From: Gracilibacillus salitolerans
GTDB taxonomy: Bacteria; Bacillota; Bacilli; Bacillales; Amphibacillaceae
Direction: 5' to 3'
Length of the DNA stretch: 64,000 nucleotides
Assembly (NCBI RefSeq): GCF_009650095.1
Contig: NZ_CP045915.1
Coordinates: 1,798,001-1,862,000, forward strand
Each line of letters begins with the position of its first letter. Position 1 is the first letter of the stretch. Positions 52,443-60,406 of this stretch are shown here, piece after piece. Made by a program: the position numbers and the translations under genes. The notes under the pieces were generated by a model, which was not told where the DNA came from, did no database searches, and saw nothing but the letters and a program-made list of their open reading frames with translations.

Positions 52443-53565
52443 ATATCCTATATATGTTACACAACCACTAACTCCAAATATTTTAGAGGTAACAAAAGAA
52501 ATTGAGCAAGTATTAGAGAGTAAATGGTTAACTAATTTTGGAAATAAGCATGAACTACTAGTAGAAGAATTAAAAAATTATTTAGAAGTAGGTCATTTAT
52601 CTTTGTTTAACAACGGAACATCGGCTCTTACTTTAGGTCTAAAAGCATTGGAGTTAACGGGAGAAGTAATTACAACACCTTTCACTTTTCCTGCAACCGT
52701 TCAGGCACTGGACTGGAACAATTTGACACCAGTATTTTGTGACGTTGAAAAGAATTCTCTGAACATTAATCCTGACAAGATTGAAGAAAAGATAACAGGT
52801 AAGACATCTGCTATCTTAGCAGTGCATGTATTTGGAAATCCTTGTAATGTTGAAAAAATTCAACAAATAGCAGATAAATATAACCTAAAAGTAATTTATG
52901 ATGGTGCTCATGCCTTTGGTGCACAATACAAAGGAGAATCGCTTGCTAATTTTGGAGACATGACAATGTTTAGTTTTCATGCAACAAAATTATTTAATAC
53001 GATCGAAGGAGGGGCATTAGTATATCCTGATAATCGTTTAGCTGAAAAATTAAGAGTGTTGACTAATTTTGGCTTATCTAGTCCCGAAAAAGTAGAAGTA
53101 TCAGGTTTTAATGGAAAAATGAATGAAATTCAAGCAGTAATTGGTCTAGGGAATTTAAGAGTATTAGAAGAAGAACGAAAAAATAGAGAGAGAATCAGGC
53201 AAACTTATGTTGGTGAATTTACAAAAATTCCCGGAATTCGTATTATTACAAATAGAAAGAAGAGAGAAAGCAGCTATCAATACTTTGTAATTGAAATTGA
53301 TGAAGATGAATTTGGTATATCAAGAGATAAGCTTCATTACGGACTTAAGTCGTATAATATTTTTACTAGAAGATATTTTTATCCTTTGTGTAGTGAATTT
53401 CATTGGTATAGAGATTTAGATTCAGCAAAACGAAAAAATTTACCAATAGCTTGGGAAAAAGTTAACCAAGTTTTAACACTCCCATTTTATGGTGGTTTAG
53501 AAGACGAAAAAATAAAAATAGTTTGTGATGCAATTAAAGAAATACAATTTAAGAATGCGTTATAG
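52429..53565 (+). CDS. DegT/DnrJ/EryC1-family sugar aminotransferase
   Basis: PLP-dependent transaminase, 378 residues, likely acting on the 4-keto sugar from RfbB to give a dTDP-amino-dideoxy-hexose (VioA-like 4-amino product fits the absence of a ketoisomerase). Lys 187 in FSFHATKLFNTIEGG binds PLP; Asp 158 (VIYDGAHAFG) contacts the ring; NNGTSALTLGLKAL and TTPFTFPATVQAL are the substrate and cofactor loops. Overlaps rfbB by 14 bases. Product identity is inference. Confidence 0.92.
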   Translation: MEMFKYPIYVTQPLTPNILEVTKEIEQVLESKWLTNFGNKHELLVEELKNYLEVGHLSLFNNGTSALTLGLKALELTGEVITTPFTFPATVQALDWNNLTPVFCDVEKNSLNINPDKIEEKITGKTSAILAVHVFGNPCNVEKIQQIADKYNLKVIYDGAHAFGAQYKGESLANFGDMTMFSFHATKLFNTIEGGALVYPDNRLAEKLRVLTNFGLSSPEKVEVSGFNGKMNEIQAVIGLGNLRVLEEERKNRERIRQTYVGEFTKIPGIRIITNRKKRESSYQYFVIEIDEDEFGISRDKLHYGLKSYNIFTRRYFYPLCSEFHWYRDLDSAKRKNLPIAWEKVNQVLTLPFYGGLEDEKIKIVCDAIKEIQFKNAL

Positions 53566-53577
53566 AAGGAGTAGCAT

Positions 53578-54285
53578 ATGAAGAAAACAGCTATTATGCA
53601 ACCATATTTATTTCCGTATATTGGTTATTTCCAACTTATACATGCAGTGGATGCTTTTGTTATATATGATGATGTTCAATATATTAAAAGAGGTTTCATT
53701 AATAGAAATAAAATATTAGTTAACAAGAATGAACATTTATTTACTTTTAGTGTTAATAAAGCACCTAGAGATTATAAAATAAATGAGAGGTTTTATTCCG
53801 AAGCCTTTTTTAAACAAAAGGAAAACTTTTTACATACAATAGATAGAAATTATAAATTTTCTAAGAATTTTAATGAAATATATAGATTATTAGTTAATAT
53901 CTTAGAAGTGGATATAAAGAATAATGTTGCAAAAATTAACTATTTTACTATAAAAGCAATAGCTAAATATTTAGATATTAAGACTACATTTTTATTTTCT
54001 TCTGATTTACCTGTTCCTACGGGTTTAAAAGGACAAGATCGGATCTTAGCAATTAATTCATTAACGGACAGTCAGCATTATATTAATGCAATTGGCGGGG
54101 AAGAGTTATATACACAAGATGTTTTCTCAAAAAACAATATAGACCTTAATTTTCTACAAACTAAACCTATTGAGTATAATCAAAACACGGATCAATTTAT
54201 ACCAAACCTTTCAATTATAGATGTCTTGATGCATAACTCAAGAGAACAAGTGCACGAATTACTGAATTCCTATATACTCGTATAA
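53578..54285 (+). CDS. WbqC-family protein
   Basis: 235 residues of the WbqC-like family, found in O-antigen and flagellar glycan clusters, biochemically uncharacterised. The opening AIMQPYLFPYIGYFQLIHAVDAFVIYDDVQYIKRGFINRNKI (4-45) is the family hallmark; a central GLKGQDRILAINS and IGGEELYTQDVF follow. WbqC proteins often sit beside DegT aminotransferases, as here, suggesting modification of the new amino group or related step. GAAGGAG site. Confidence 0.87.
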   Translation: MKKTAIMQPYLFPYIGYFQLIHAVDAFVIYDDVQYIKRGFINRNKILVNKNEHLFTFSVNKAPRDYKINERFYSEAFFKQKENFLHTIDRNYKFSKNFNEIYRLLVNILEVDIKNNVAKINYFTIKAIAKYLDIKTTFLFSSDLPVPTGLKGQDRILAINSLTDSQHYINAIGGEELYTQDVFSKNNIDLNFLQTKPIEYNQNTDQFIPNLSIIDVLMHNSREQVHELLNSYILV

Positions 54286-54337
54286 AAAGAACAGGCGGTA
54301 TATTGAAAACAACTTTAGAAATAAGGTGTGAAAATTA

Positions 54338-55348
54338 ATGGCAATTTCTGATGAGGTTAGAAATGAACAATTTAAAAAAAATAAGTACTTAGAGAACTTT
54401 ATGAATGAGATGAACAATGATTTACGAAGTTCTGAATTAAGCTTAATTTCCAATGCTACTATTAAATATCCTTTGATTTTTATAGTAGGACCATCGCGTT
54501 CAGGTAGTACGTTAATGTTACAGTGGTTAGCTAGTACGCACCAGTTTTCTTACCCAACTAATCTCCTTTCAAGGTTCTATGGAACGCCTATTATTGGTGC
54601 TAAGATTCAAAGATTACTTGCAGATCCAAAGTTCAATTTTAGAGATGAAATTCTAGATTTTCAAACTGATATTAACTTTGTATCAGAAAATGGCAAAACA
54701 AAAGGAGCAATGTCACCAAATGAATTCTGGTATTTTTGGAGAAGATTTTTACCTTTCCAAGATATCGATTATTTACCTGATGATATTCTATTTGATCAAG
54801 TAGAGATAGAAGTGTTTAAAAAAGAATTATATGGCATTTCCAATGTATTTGAAAAACCATTTGCATTAAAAGCAATGATTTGTAACTATAATATTGAATT
54901 CCTTAATAAATTATTTGAGAAAGCAATATTTATTTATACTAAAAGAGATCCATATGCGAATATTGAATCGGTACTTAAAGCTAGGGAACGACAACTAGGA
55001 TCTAGAGAACTGTGGTACTCTTTTAAGATTCCTGAATACTATGAATTAAAAAAAATTAATGATCCGGTTAAGCAAACCGCTGGCCAAATTTATTGTATAA
55101 ACAGAGCTGTAGAAAAGGGATTAGCAAAAATACCAAAAAATAAAAAATTAATTGTAGAATATGAAGAATTTTGTGAAGATCCTGAAAAATTCTATAAATC
55201 TTTAGCTTATAAAATGAAAGCACAGGGTTACGAGATAAAAGAAAAATATAAAGGACCAAAACATTTTGAGGTTACAAGAAAAAAAGCAGGAAACACAGAA
55301 ATTATTAAATCATATAGTGACATAGTAAAATTATATAAAAATAAATAA
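54338..55348 (+). CDS. Sulfotransferase-family protein 2
   Basis: Second PAPS-type sulfotransferase, 336 residues, only distantly similar to the first. PAPS loop FIVGPSRSGSTLMLQWLASTH (about 48-68), 3'-phosphate motif FIYTKRDPYANIESVLKARE (about 204-223) and LIVEYEEFCEDPEKFYKSLAY near 270. The first 45 residues are polar and helical. Last gene of the island; 52 bases after wbqC. Having two sulfotransferases suggests two sulfation positions or two acceptors. No PAPS-synthesis genes (sulfurylase, APS kinase) are in the window, so sulfate activation must be encoded elsewhere. Confidence 0.83.
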   Translation: MAISDEVRNEQFKKNKYLENFMNEMNNDLRSSELSLISNATIKYPLIFIVGPSRSGSTLMLQWLASTHQFSYPTNLLSRFYGTPIIGAKIQRLLADPKFNFRDEILDFQTDINFVSENGKTKGAMSPNEFWYFWRRFLPFQDIDYLPDDILFDQVEIEVFKKELYGISNVFEKPFALKAMICNYNIEFLNKLFEKAIFIYTKRDPYANIESVLKARERQLGSRELWYSFKIPEYYELKKINDPVKQTAGQIYCINRAVEKGLAKIPKNKKLIVEYEEFCEDPEKFYKSLAYKMKAQGYEIKEKYKGPKHFEVTRKKAGNTEIIKSYSDIVKLYKNK

Positions 55349-55493
55349 TCTACACTATTATTATTGTCTTTACTATTCTTAATCCTTTATTAATAAAAAC
55401 TATCAGAAAACTTTTAGATAGAAAAACAAATATTAAAAAAGATAACTTGTTTGAACCCATAGGAAGAATATTGGTAAGTTTTTGGTATAATGA

Positions 55494-55523
55494 ACAAGTG
55501 CGCACTAAAACGTGCACACTTGT
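55494..55523. other. Stem-loop in the gap after the glycan island
   Basis: ACAAGTGCGCAC (55494-55505) and GTGCACACTTGT (55512-55523) pair with one wobble. It has no T run on either side but lies just after the stop codon of the small minus-strand frame, so it may serve as its 3' end. Confidence 0.55.
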
Positions 55524-55532
55524 TGTAAAAGA

Positions 55533-55649
55533 TTATCTCCTAACCATACTATTCAATAGTTTCTTTCCTTCTGGTGTTAAATATACATTATTATTACCAA
55601 GTAATTGCTTTGCTAAATCCGTGCTCATAGGTTTTGATTGCTTTGTCAA
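55533..55649 (-). CDS. Small hypothetical protein (38 residues)
   Basis: Minus-strand frame starting TTG 55649 with a perfect AAAGGAGG site (55658-55665 on the plus strand) eight bases away. The peptide begins MTKQSKPMSTDLAKQLLG and ends GKKLLNSMVRR: basic, helical, with no membrane segment. Upstream are a TATTAT -10-like box and a TACAAG-N8-CTTGTA dyad. I do not recognise a family; the strong ribosome site and regulatory dyad support it. The rest of the 55349-55819 gap is AT-rich and shows no other gene. Confidence 0.5.
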   Translation of the reverse strand: MTKQSKPMSTDLAKQLLGNNNVYLTPEGKKLLNSMVRR

Positions 55650-55685
55650 TCACTTTTCCTCCTTTCCGTTACATGCCATAATATG

Positions 55686-55705
55686 TACAAGTTACAATAC
55701 TTGTA
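55686..55705. promoter_or_regulatory. Operator-like dyad upstream of the small gene
   Basis: TACAAG and CTTGTA separated by eight bases, perfectly symmetrical, overlapping the presumed promoter of the small minus-strand gene. Binding protein unknown. Confidence 0.45.
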
Positions 55706-55792
55706 AGAGTAAGATACACTAATATAAAAGTGGAGTTTTGCAACTTTTCTTTATGAAAGTTGTCTACTTCAAATTTAGCTAATATAAAGTAA

Positions 55793-55821
55793 TAAAAAAA
55801 GCAAGGGAGTATCCCTTGCTT
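55793..55821 (-). terminator. Terminator of the lipoprotein gene
   Basis: AAGCAAGGG (55799-55807) and CCCTTGCTT (55813-55821); on the minus strand followed by a T run. Overlaps the stop codon. Confidence 0.88.
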
Positions 55822-56917
55822 AAAACCCATTCAACACCTCAAAATCGTACAAAAACTGTTCACTAATATCAGAAAACGCATCATCCTCTAATTCTAGTTC
55901 ATCCTCCAGATCCATCTCCAACAAATCTATCTTTTTTATCGAAGACGTATCAGACATTTCAAAGACGTACAAATCATTTCCTGACCAAGATGGAAAAATA
56001 TACATACTCTCATCACTTGTGTCCAGTACATCATAAGTTGTTTTTAACTCTCCATCTTTGTTAAATTGATACAAGATCCCTTGTCCATCTAAGAAAAATA
56101 ACTGGTTATCTGACCAGTGAATACTATTGTAGACGGAATGTGGTAAAAAGGCAGACATGTTTTCGTTAGAATCGAATGACAAAAAGTTATTTTCTCTGAC
56201 TTCCCCAGTATCTTTATGGATCACCAATACAGAATATTCCTGTTGTATATCAACAATACAATAAATGAGTTCTTCCGTAACGATCATATCTGTTAAGGGG
56301 ACAAGCTCATCAGTTTTATAATCTAATGATAGGAATAGAGTGTCTTGTGCACCCTCATCCAATTCAATTTCATGCAGTACCATGTTTTCATCTGTTTCTT
56401 TTTCTTCTAAAACATATAGCAAATCTTCATAGATGCCTGCGGTTGTAATAAAATATGGTAGATCCTGATACTGCATCGTACCGTCGTGTTGCCAATAGAG
56501 ATGGGAATGATAAGTTCCGTTTTCATCATATCCACTGTTGTATAGTTCGACCCGTTTATCATTCATATAGCCAGCGAAAATGGCGGTATACTCTTTATGC
56601 TCTCGCTCTTCTTCACTGATTTCCTCATCGATCAGATAACTGTGTGATACATCATTCACGATCACCATATCGTCATGATGATATATTTCTCCTAACTCCA
56701 AGCCTCCTGTTTCTAAAACTTCGGAAACACTACCGGATGAATTGATTGTATAGAGACTACCTTTTCCATTACTTTTATCTATAGAGGTAGAAAAATATAA
56801 TAGACCGAGCGAGTTATTAATACGTTCATATTGTGTATCTTTTTGCTCGATGAACCCGCATGCACCTATCAAAACAATCAATACTAGTAAAAAGATATAG
56901 CGTAAATATTTTTTCAT
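55820..56917 (-). CDS. Hypothetical lipoprotein, beta-propeller-like
   Basis: Exported lipoprotein of 365 residues; signal peptide with lipobox LIGAC (Cys about 20). The mature part is very acidic and shows repeated beta-strand patterns (LLYFSTSIDKSNGKGSLYTINSSG, DDMVIVNDVSHSYLID, YEDLLYVLEEKE, DNQLFFLDGQGILYQFNKDGELK, GNDLYVFEMSDTSSIKKIDL) resembling DUF5050/PQQ-like propellers. Specific function unknown. Preceded 15 bases upstream by the cysteine hydrolase gene on the same strand, so probably one transcript. Confidence 0.78.
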   Translation of the reverse strand: MKKYLRYIFLLVLIVLIGACGFIEQKDTQYERINNSLGLLYFSTSIDKSNGKGSLYTINSSGSVSEVLETGGLELGEIYHHDDMVIVNDVSHSYLIDEEISEEEREHKEYTAIFAGYMNDKRVELYNSGYDENGTYHSHLYWQHDGTMQYQDLPYFITTAGIYEDLLYVLEEKETDENMVLHEIELDEGAQDTLFLSLDYKTDELVPLTDMIVTEELIYCIVDIQQEYSVLVIHKDTGEVRENNFLSFDSNENMSAFLPHSVYNSIHWSDNQLFFLDGQGILYQFNKDGELKTTYDVLDTSDESMYIFPSWSGNDLYVFEMSDTSSIKKIDLLEMDLEDELELEDDAFSDISEQFLYDFEVLNGF

Positions 56918-56932
56918 AGGCTCTCCCTAATA

Positions 56933-57688
56933 TTATTGAATCGTGTTATACGTGACAGTGTAAGAGCTATCTCGAATGTCTGCAGGATAGACACCGAATC
57001 CTTGGTTCTTGTCAAGATCAACGTTCGCCTCTAATATATAGGCACTCCATACTAATTTAGAGCAATTTTTATCACCATATTTATCTGTATAGCGGTTGGT
57101 AGCAAAGTTATAGGAATAGGCATCTATTCCTGCTCTTGCATTTGCCCAGTCAGCAGCCTTATCCCTGTTTGATTGAGAGGATTGAACATATTGCATCACG
57201 GCCTTCGCCTCAACATTCCTGGCGTTATATTTAATTTTTCTTACACCTGTGTCAGGGATCGATTCTACGATATTAGTAGTTGTGTGATAGATTCCATTAT
57301 GGCCGTGTTGGATACCTAAGGTAGAGGATGGGGTATAAAATATATCCCCTTTGTTTCTAGCAGGTTCTAATTTATAGGCACCAGAACTTCCGCCCATAAT
57401 GGAAATGGTGGTACCATTTTCAGAATGTTCTTGTTTGATAGCTTGGTTCAGTTCACGTAAAGCTTGTTTAGCAATAACCATTTCTGGTTTTCGGGTTTCT
57501 TCTGAAGCTAATGTAAGGGCTTCTTCCATTTCTTCTGTAGTTATGCCGGGTTGCTTTTTGACAAGTTCTGAAACATAATAATCAAACTTTTCTTCTTTAG
57601 GATCAACATGTACACTAGCGGTAAGAGAAGGGGAGACAGTCAACATAACAATGACCAACAATATAACAACAGAAACCAACTTCTTCAT
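56933..57688 (-). CDS. Exported YiiX/YycO-like cysteine hydrolase
   Basis: About 251 residues. ATG 57688 is preferred (ten bases after GGAGGA); the ATG at 57697 is too close to it. Signal peptide (MKKLVSVVILLVIVMLTVSPSLTASV). The C-terminal domain (about 115-250) has the circularly permuted NlpC/P60 pattern of YiiX/YycO proteins: GDIFYTPS, the GHNGIY His, and NCSKLVWSAYI with the presumed nucleophile Cys. Members cleave peptide or amide bonds in wall or lipid substrates, but few are characterised. The N-terminal half is helical and acidic. Upstream partner of the lipoprotein gene. Confidence 0.75.
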   Translation of the reverse strand: MKKLVSVVILLVIVMLTVSPSLTASVHVDPKEEKFDYYVSELVKKQPGITTEEMEEALTLASEETRKPEMVIAKQALRELNQAIKQEHSENGTTISIMGGSSGAYKLEPARNKGDIFYTPSSTLGIQHGHNGIYHTTTNIVESIPDTGVRKIKYNARNVEAKAVMQYVQSSQSNRDKAADWANARAGIDAYSYNFATNRYTDKYGDKNCSKLVWSAYILEANVDLDKNQGFGVYPADIRDSSYTVTYNTIQ

Positions 57689-57882
57689 TTCATCCATTCC
57701 TCCAATCTATTATTTTACAAGTCTAGTGTAGCACCATAAGTTGTAAAAAGTGTTAATGTTCTATTAAAAATGATAGATATAATGTTAATTCCTTTAAAAC
57801 ATAGAAGTATTTCATCTCCTTAATAAAAAATTTCTGTTTCCCCCCTTTTTTGATTGGACTCTTTCGTATAGATAGTAGAAAA

Positions 57883-57957
57883 GGGAGAAAGGCAAAACTG
57901 TTGAAAAACAGTGACGCAAAGCTATAGGAGCTAATCATGCCAGCCAGCTGCCAAGAG
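57883..57957 (+). ncRNA. Cyclic di-GMP-I (GEMM) riboswitch
   Basis: The leader of the next gene contains GGCAAA, a P2 stem ACTGTT-GAAA-AACAGT capped by a GAAA tetraloop, the near-invariant GACGCAAAGCTATAGGAGCTAA and the closing GCCAGCCAGCTGCC, in the order and spacing of the GEMM-I aptamer. No terminator lies between it and the ribosome site, so control may be translational. Coordinates are accurate to about two bases. Confidence 0.85.
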
Positions 57958-57982
57958 AGAAAAAGAGGATGGAGGTGAGACG

Positions 57983-58480
57983 TTGAAACGAGCGATTATG
58001 ATAACCTGTTTGTTCTTTTTATTTGCTTGTGGTCAAGGTGAGGGTAAGGATGCCACAACTGTCGATAACAATTCTGGACAAGCAGAAACAGAAGCTGTGT
58101 TGTATGAAGATGATGTCTTCAAAATAGCAGAAATAGATGGTTGGTCGGTTGATGAAGGAGCAACTGCAGAACAAGAGCAAAACGTCATTTTTTCTAATGG
58201 GACAACCAGATTAATTGTCTCGATGGTAAGTGACAAACAAACTGTCGATACATTGAAAAAGGATGTTCTATCGTCATTCTCTAAAAAAGTAGAATTAATT
58301 GAAGACGATGAGAATTACATAGCACTGCTTACGAACCGAAAAGAAAATATTCGTGGGGAGGTATACTTTCTTCAAGGTTCGGAACACCAATTAATTTTTA
58401 CTTATATGACACCTGAACAACATTATCAGGAAAATAAAGATCAAATAAAAGCATTCAATGAGAGCATTAAAATATTTTAA
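57983..58480 (+). CDS. Small lipoprotein under c-di-GMP riboswitch
   Basis: 165 residues, TTG start after GGAGGTGAG. Lipobox LFAC gives an acylated Cys near 16 (FFLFACGQGEG). The mature domain is a single alpha/beta unit (VFKIAEIDGWSVDEGATAEQ, NVIFSNGTTRLIVSMVSD, EVYFLQGSEHQLIFTYMTPEQHY) like PsbP/DUF1795-type folds. Function unknown. Its riboswitch makes it a c-di-GMP-dependent surface component, and its position before an acidic exported protein suggests a common role in the sessile state. Confidence 0.8.
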   Translation: MKRAIMITCLFFLFACGQGEGKDATTVDNNSGQAETEAVLYEDDVFKIAEIDGWSVDEGATAEQEQNVIFSNGTTRLIVSMVSDKQTVDTLKKDVLSSFSKKVELIEDDENYIALLTNRKENIRGEVYFLQGSEHQLIFTYMTPEQHYQENKDQIKAFNESIKIF

Positions 58481-58498
58481 ATGGAGGGAATATCAGAT

Positions 58499-59488
58499 AT
58501 GAAATTAAAAACATGGTTATCTGTAGCAACAATTAGTGTATTTTTTGTAGGGAATACTGCGTTTGCAAATGAAGAAGAGGAAACGATAACCCCTGATGAG
58601 GAATTATATGACACCTCTATATTAATTGAGGAAACAGAGCTTGCACTAACAGAGGAACAAATGGAAAAAGCGTTATTATTAGATGAATTTGCCAATGATC
58701 GATTAAGTGAAATTGAAGCAACCATTGAAGAAGGTAATATCGAGGAAGCGGAACAATTAATGGAACAATATGAGGAATATTTGGAGCGTTTAGAAAGTGA
58801 ATTAGAAGCTTCGGAGGAAGAAGAGGAAGCATCAGAAGAAGAATCAAATGAAAAGGATGACGAAGTAGAAAGAGTAGAATTACCTGATAGTGAAGAAAAT
58901 GAGCAAGATGAAGACTCCGATGAAGAAAATCAAGAAGAAAGTACGGAGGATCAAGATGAATCAGAAGAAGAGGCAAAAGAAGAATTAAGAGAAAACTCCA
59001 AACAACGTACGATCAAACTTCAAGCTTTATTAGAGCGTGAAGATTTACCAGAACAAGCAAAAGCAGGTATCGCCAAAGCACTTGAAAATCAAAAGCGTGC
59101 AGAAGAAAACTATTTGAGAGCTAAAGCGAAAAAAGCCGTTTCAGAAGAGGATGAACAAGAGCAGAAAAAAGAAGAAACGAAAGAAGAAATTGAATTACAA
59201 GATGATCGTGAAGAAGAGGTTACAGAACAAGTTGAAGAAGAAAATGATAAAGAAGCTGAAGCTGTTGTGACATCAGAACAAAAACAGAGTAAAGCTGATA
59301 AAAAGCAACAAAAGACAGAAGATAAGGCTGAAAAGAAACTACAAAAGGCTACTGAAAAAGCAGAGAAAGCTGAGCGAAAAGCAGAAGAGAAAGCTAATAA
59401 AGCAAAAGAAAAAGCTCAAGAAAAGCAGGAGAAAGCTGAAAAAAATCGTCAAAAAGAAGAAAAGAAGAATGGTAAACCGAATAATTAA
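58499..59488 (+). CDS. Exported acidic coiled-coil protein (DUF5667-like)
   Basis: About 329 residues. ATG 58499 is chosen because the preceding in-frame ATG belongs to the GGAGGG ribosome site. Signal peptide MKLKTWLSVATISVFFVGNTAFA. A helical domain similar to DUF5667 appears twice in part (EEQMEKALLLDEFANDRLSEIEATIEEGN, residues about 50-80; NSKQRTIKLQALLEREDLPEQAKAGIAKALENQ, about 165-200), separated by an extreme Glu/Asp-rich stretch (over 60 residues, almost only E, D, S). The C-terminal 100 residues are Lys/Glu/Ala coiled coil (KAEKAERKAEEKANKAKEKA) ending in a basic tail. No anchor. Probably a wall- or matrix-associated polyampholyte. Confidence 0.78.
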   Translation: MKLKTWLSVATISVFFVGNTAFANEEEETITPDEELYDTSILIEETELALTEEQMEKALLLDEFANDRLSEIEATIEEGNIEEAEQLMEQYEEYLERLESELEASEEEEEASEEESNEKDDEVERVELPDSEENEQDEDSDEENQEESTEDQDESEEEAKEELRENSKQRTIKLQALLEREDLPEQAKAGIAKALENQKRAEENYLRAKAKKAVSEEDEQEQKKEETKEEIELQDDREEEVTEQVEEENDKEAEAVVTSEQKQSKADKKQQKTEDKAEKKLQKATEKAEKAERKAEEKANKAKEKAQEKQEKAEKNRQKEEKKNGKPNN

Positions 59489-59605
59489 TAAACGGGTCGT
59501 GGAATTTAATAGTTGTTGCGAATTGAATGAAAAATATTTTTTCGACAAAATTCTCATAAATATCTTTACCCTTCGCTATTTATAGCTTACATTAAATATA
59601 GAAAT

Positions 59606-59660
59606 GCTTTATCTTTCTACATATTTTTAAGACTGTTGAAGGATAAAGCTTTCTTTTTTT
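59606..59660 (+). terminator. Long-loop terminator-like hairpin before sigI
   Basis: GCTTTATC (59606-59613) pairs with GATAAAGC (59642-59649) and is followed by a T-rich run to 59660; the loop is 28 bases. It ends the upstream transcript or acts as an attenuator 35 bases ahead of sigI. Confidence 0.6.
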
Positions 59661-59695
59661 AGTAATTATGTAATAGTGATAAGGGAGAGGGCCGG

Positions 59696-60406
59696 ATGAA
59701 GCAAGAAGACATCGAGCATTCCATCAGAGAGATACAAAAAGGAAATGAATTCCTTCGGGAGAAGCTGATTCAATATTACCAACCATATATCTTGAGTGTA
59801 GTAGGGAAAGTATGTAAAAAGTTTAAAACATGGAATGATGACGAGGCGAGTATTTCCTTAATTGCCTTTAATCGCGCGATTGACACTTATGACCCTCAAA
59901 AAGGTAGAACATTTTTAAATTATGTCTATTTAATCATTCATCGAGAATTGATTGATTTCTTTAGGAAAGAAAATCATTATCAAGACCTTATGAAAAAAGG
60001 TGATAAGCTTCTAGAAGCAAACCATGTAAAAGAAGCTGTGGAACATTATCATCAAGAACAACGAATTAGCAATATGGCAGCAGAAATTATCGATTTAAAT
60101 GATCAGTTGTCACAATTTTACATACGTTTTGAAGAATTAGAAACATTTAGTCCGAAGCAGAAGCGAACAAGAAAGAAAGTGCTAGATATTGCAGAAGATT
60201 TTATTCAAAAGGAAACACTTGTTGAACAATTATATCGAAGAAAGCAATTTCCAGTTAAGGATTTTTTAAAGTTAGCTAATTATCGTGTCAAAACAATCGA
60301 AAAGTATCGAAAGTATATTATTGCAATTATTATTATTTTATTACATCCGGAATGGAACAATTTACAGGCGTTTGTACTTGATAAAGTAAGGGGGGAGAAA
60401 GAGTGA
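59696..60406 (+). CDS. sigI: RNA polymerase sigma factor SigI
   Basis: Sigma-70-type factor of the SigI group, 236 residues. Region 2 is visible in FKTWNDDEASISLIAFNRAIDTYDPQKGRTFLNYVYLIIHRELIDFFRKE (about 40-92), and the SigI-specific C-terminal domain replaces regions 3/4 (FSPKQKRTRKKVLDIAEDFIQKETLVEQL...FPVKDFLKLANYRVKTIEKYRKYIIAIIIILLHPEW). In bacilli SigI responds to heat/wall stress, in clostridia to polysaccharides. Overlaps rsgI by four bases (GTGA). Start has GGGAGAGG. Confidence 0.93.
   Translation: MKQEDIEHSIREIQKGNEFLREKLIQYYQPYILSVVGKVCKKFKTWNDDEASISLIAFNRAIDTYDPQKGRTFLNYVYLIIHRELIDFFRKENHYQDLMKKGDKLLEANHVKEAVEHYHQEQRISNMAAEIIDLNDQLSQFYIRFEELETFSPKQKRTRKKVLDIAEDFIQKETLVEQLYRRKQFPVKDFLKLANYRVKTIEKYRKYIIAIIIILLHPEWNNLQAFVLDKVRGEKE

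Noticed and set aside
55447..55722. 91-residue plus-strand frame after the glycan island
   Set aside because: Antisense to the better supported small gene with its ribosome site and to its dyad; TTG start without site.
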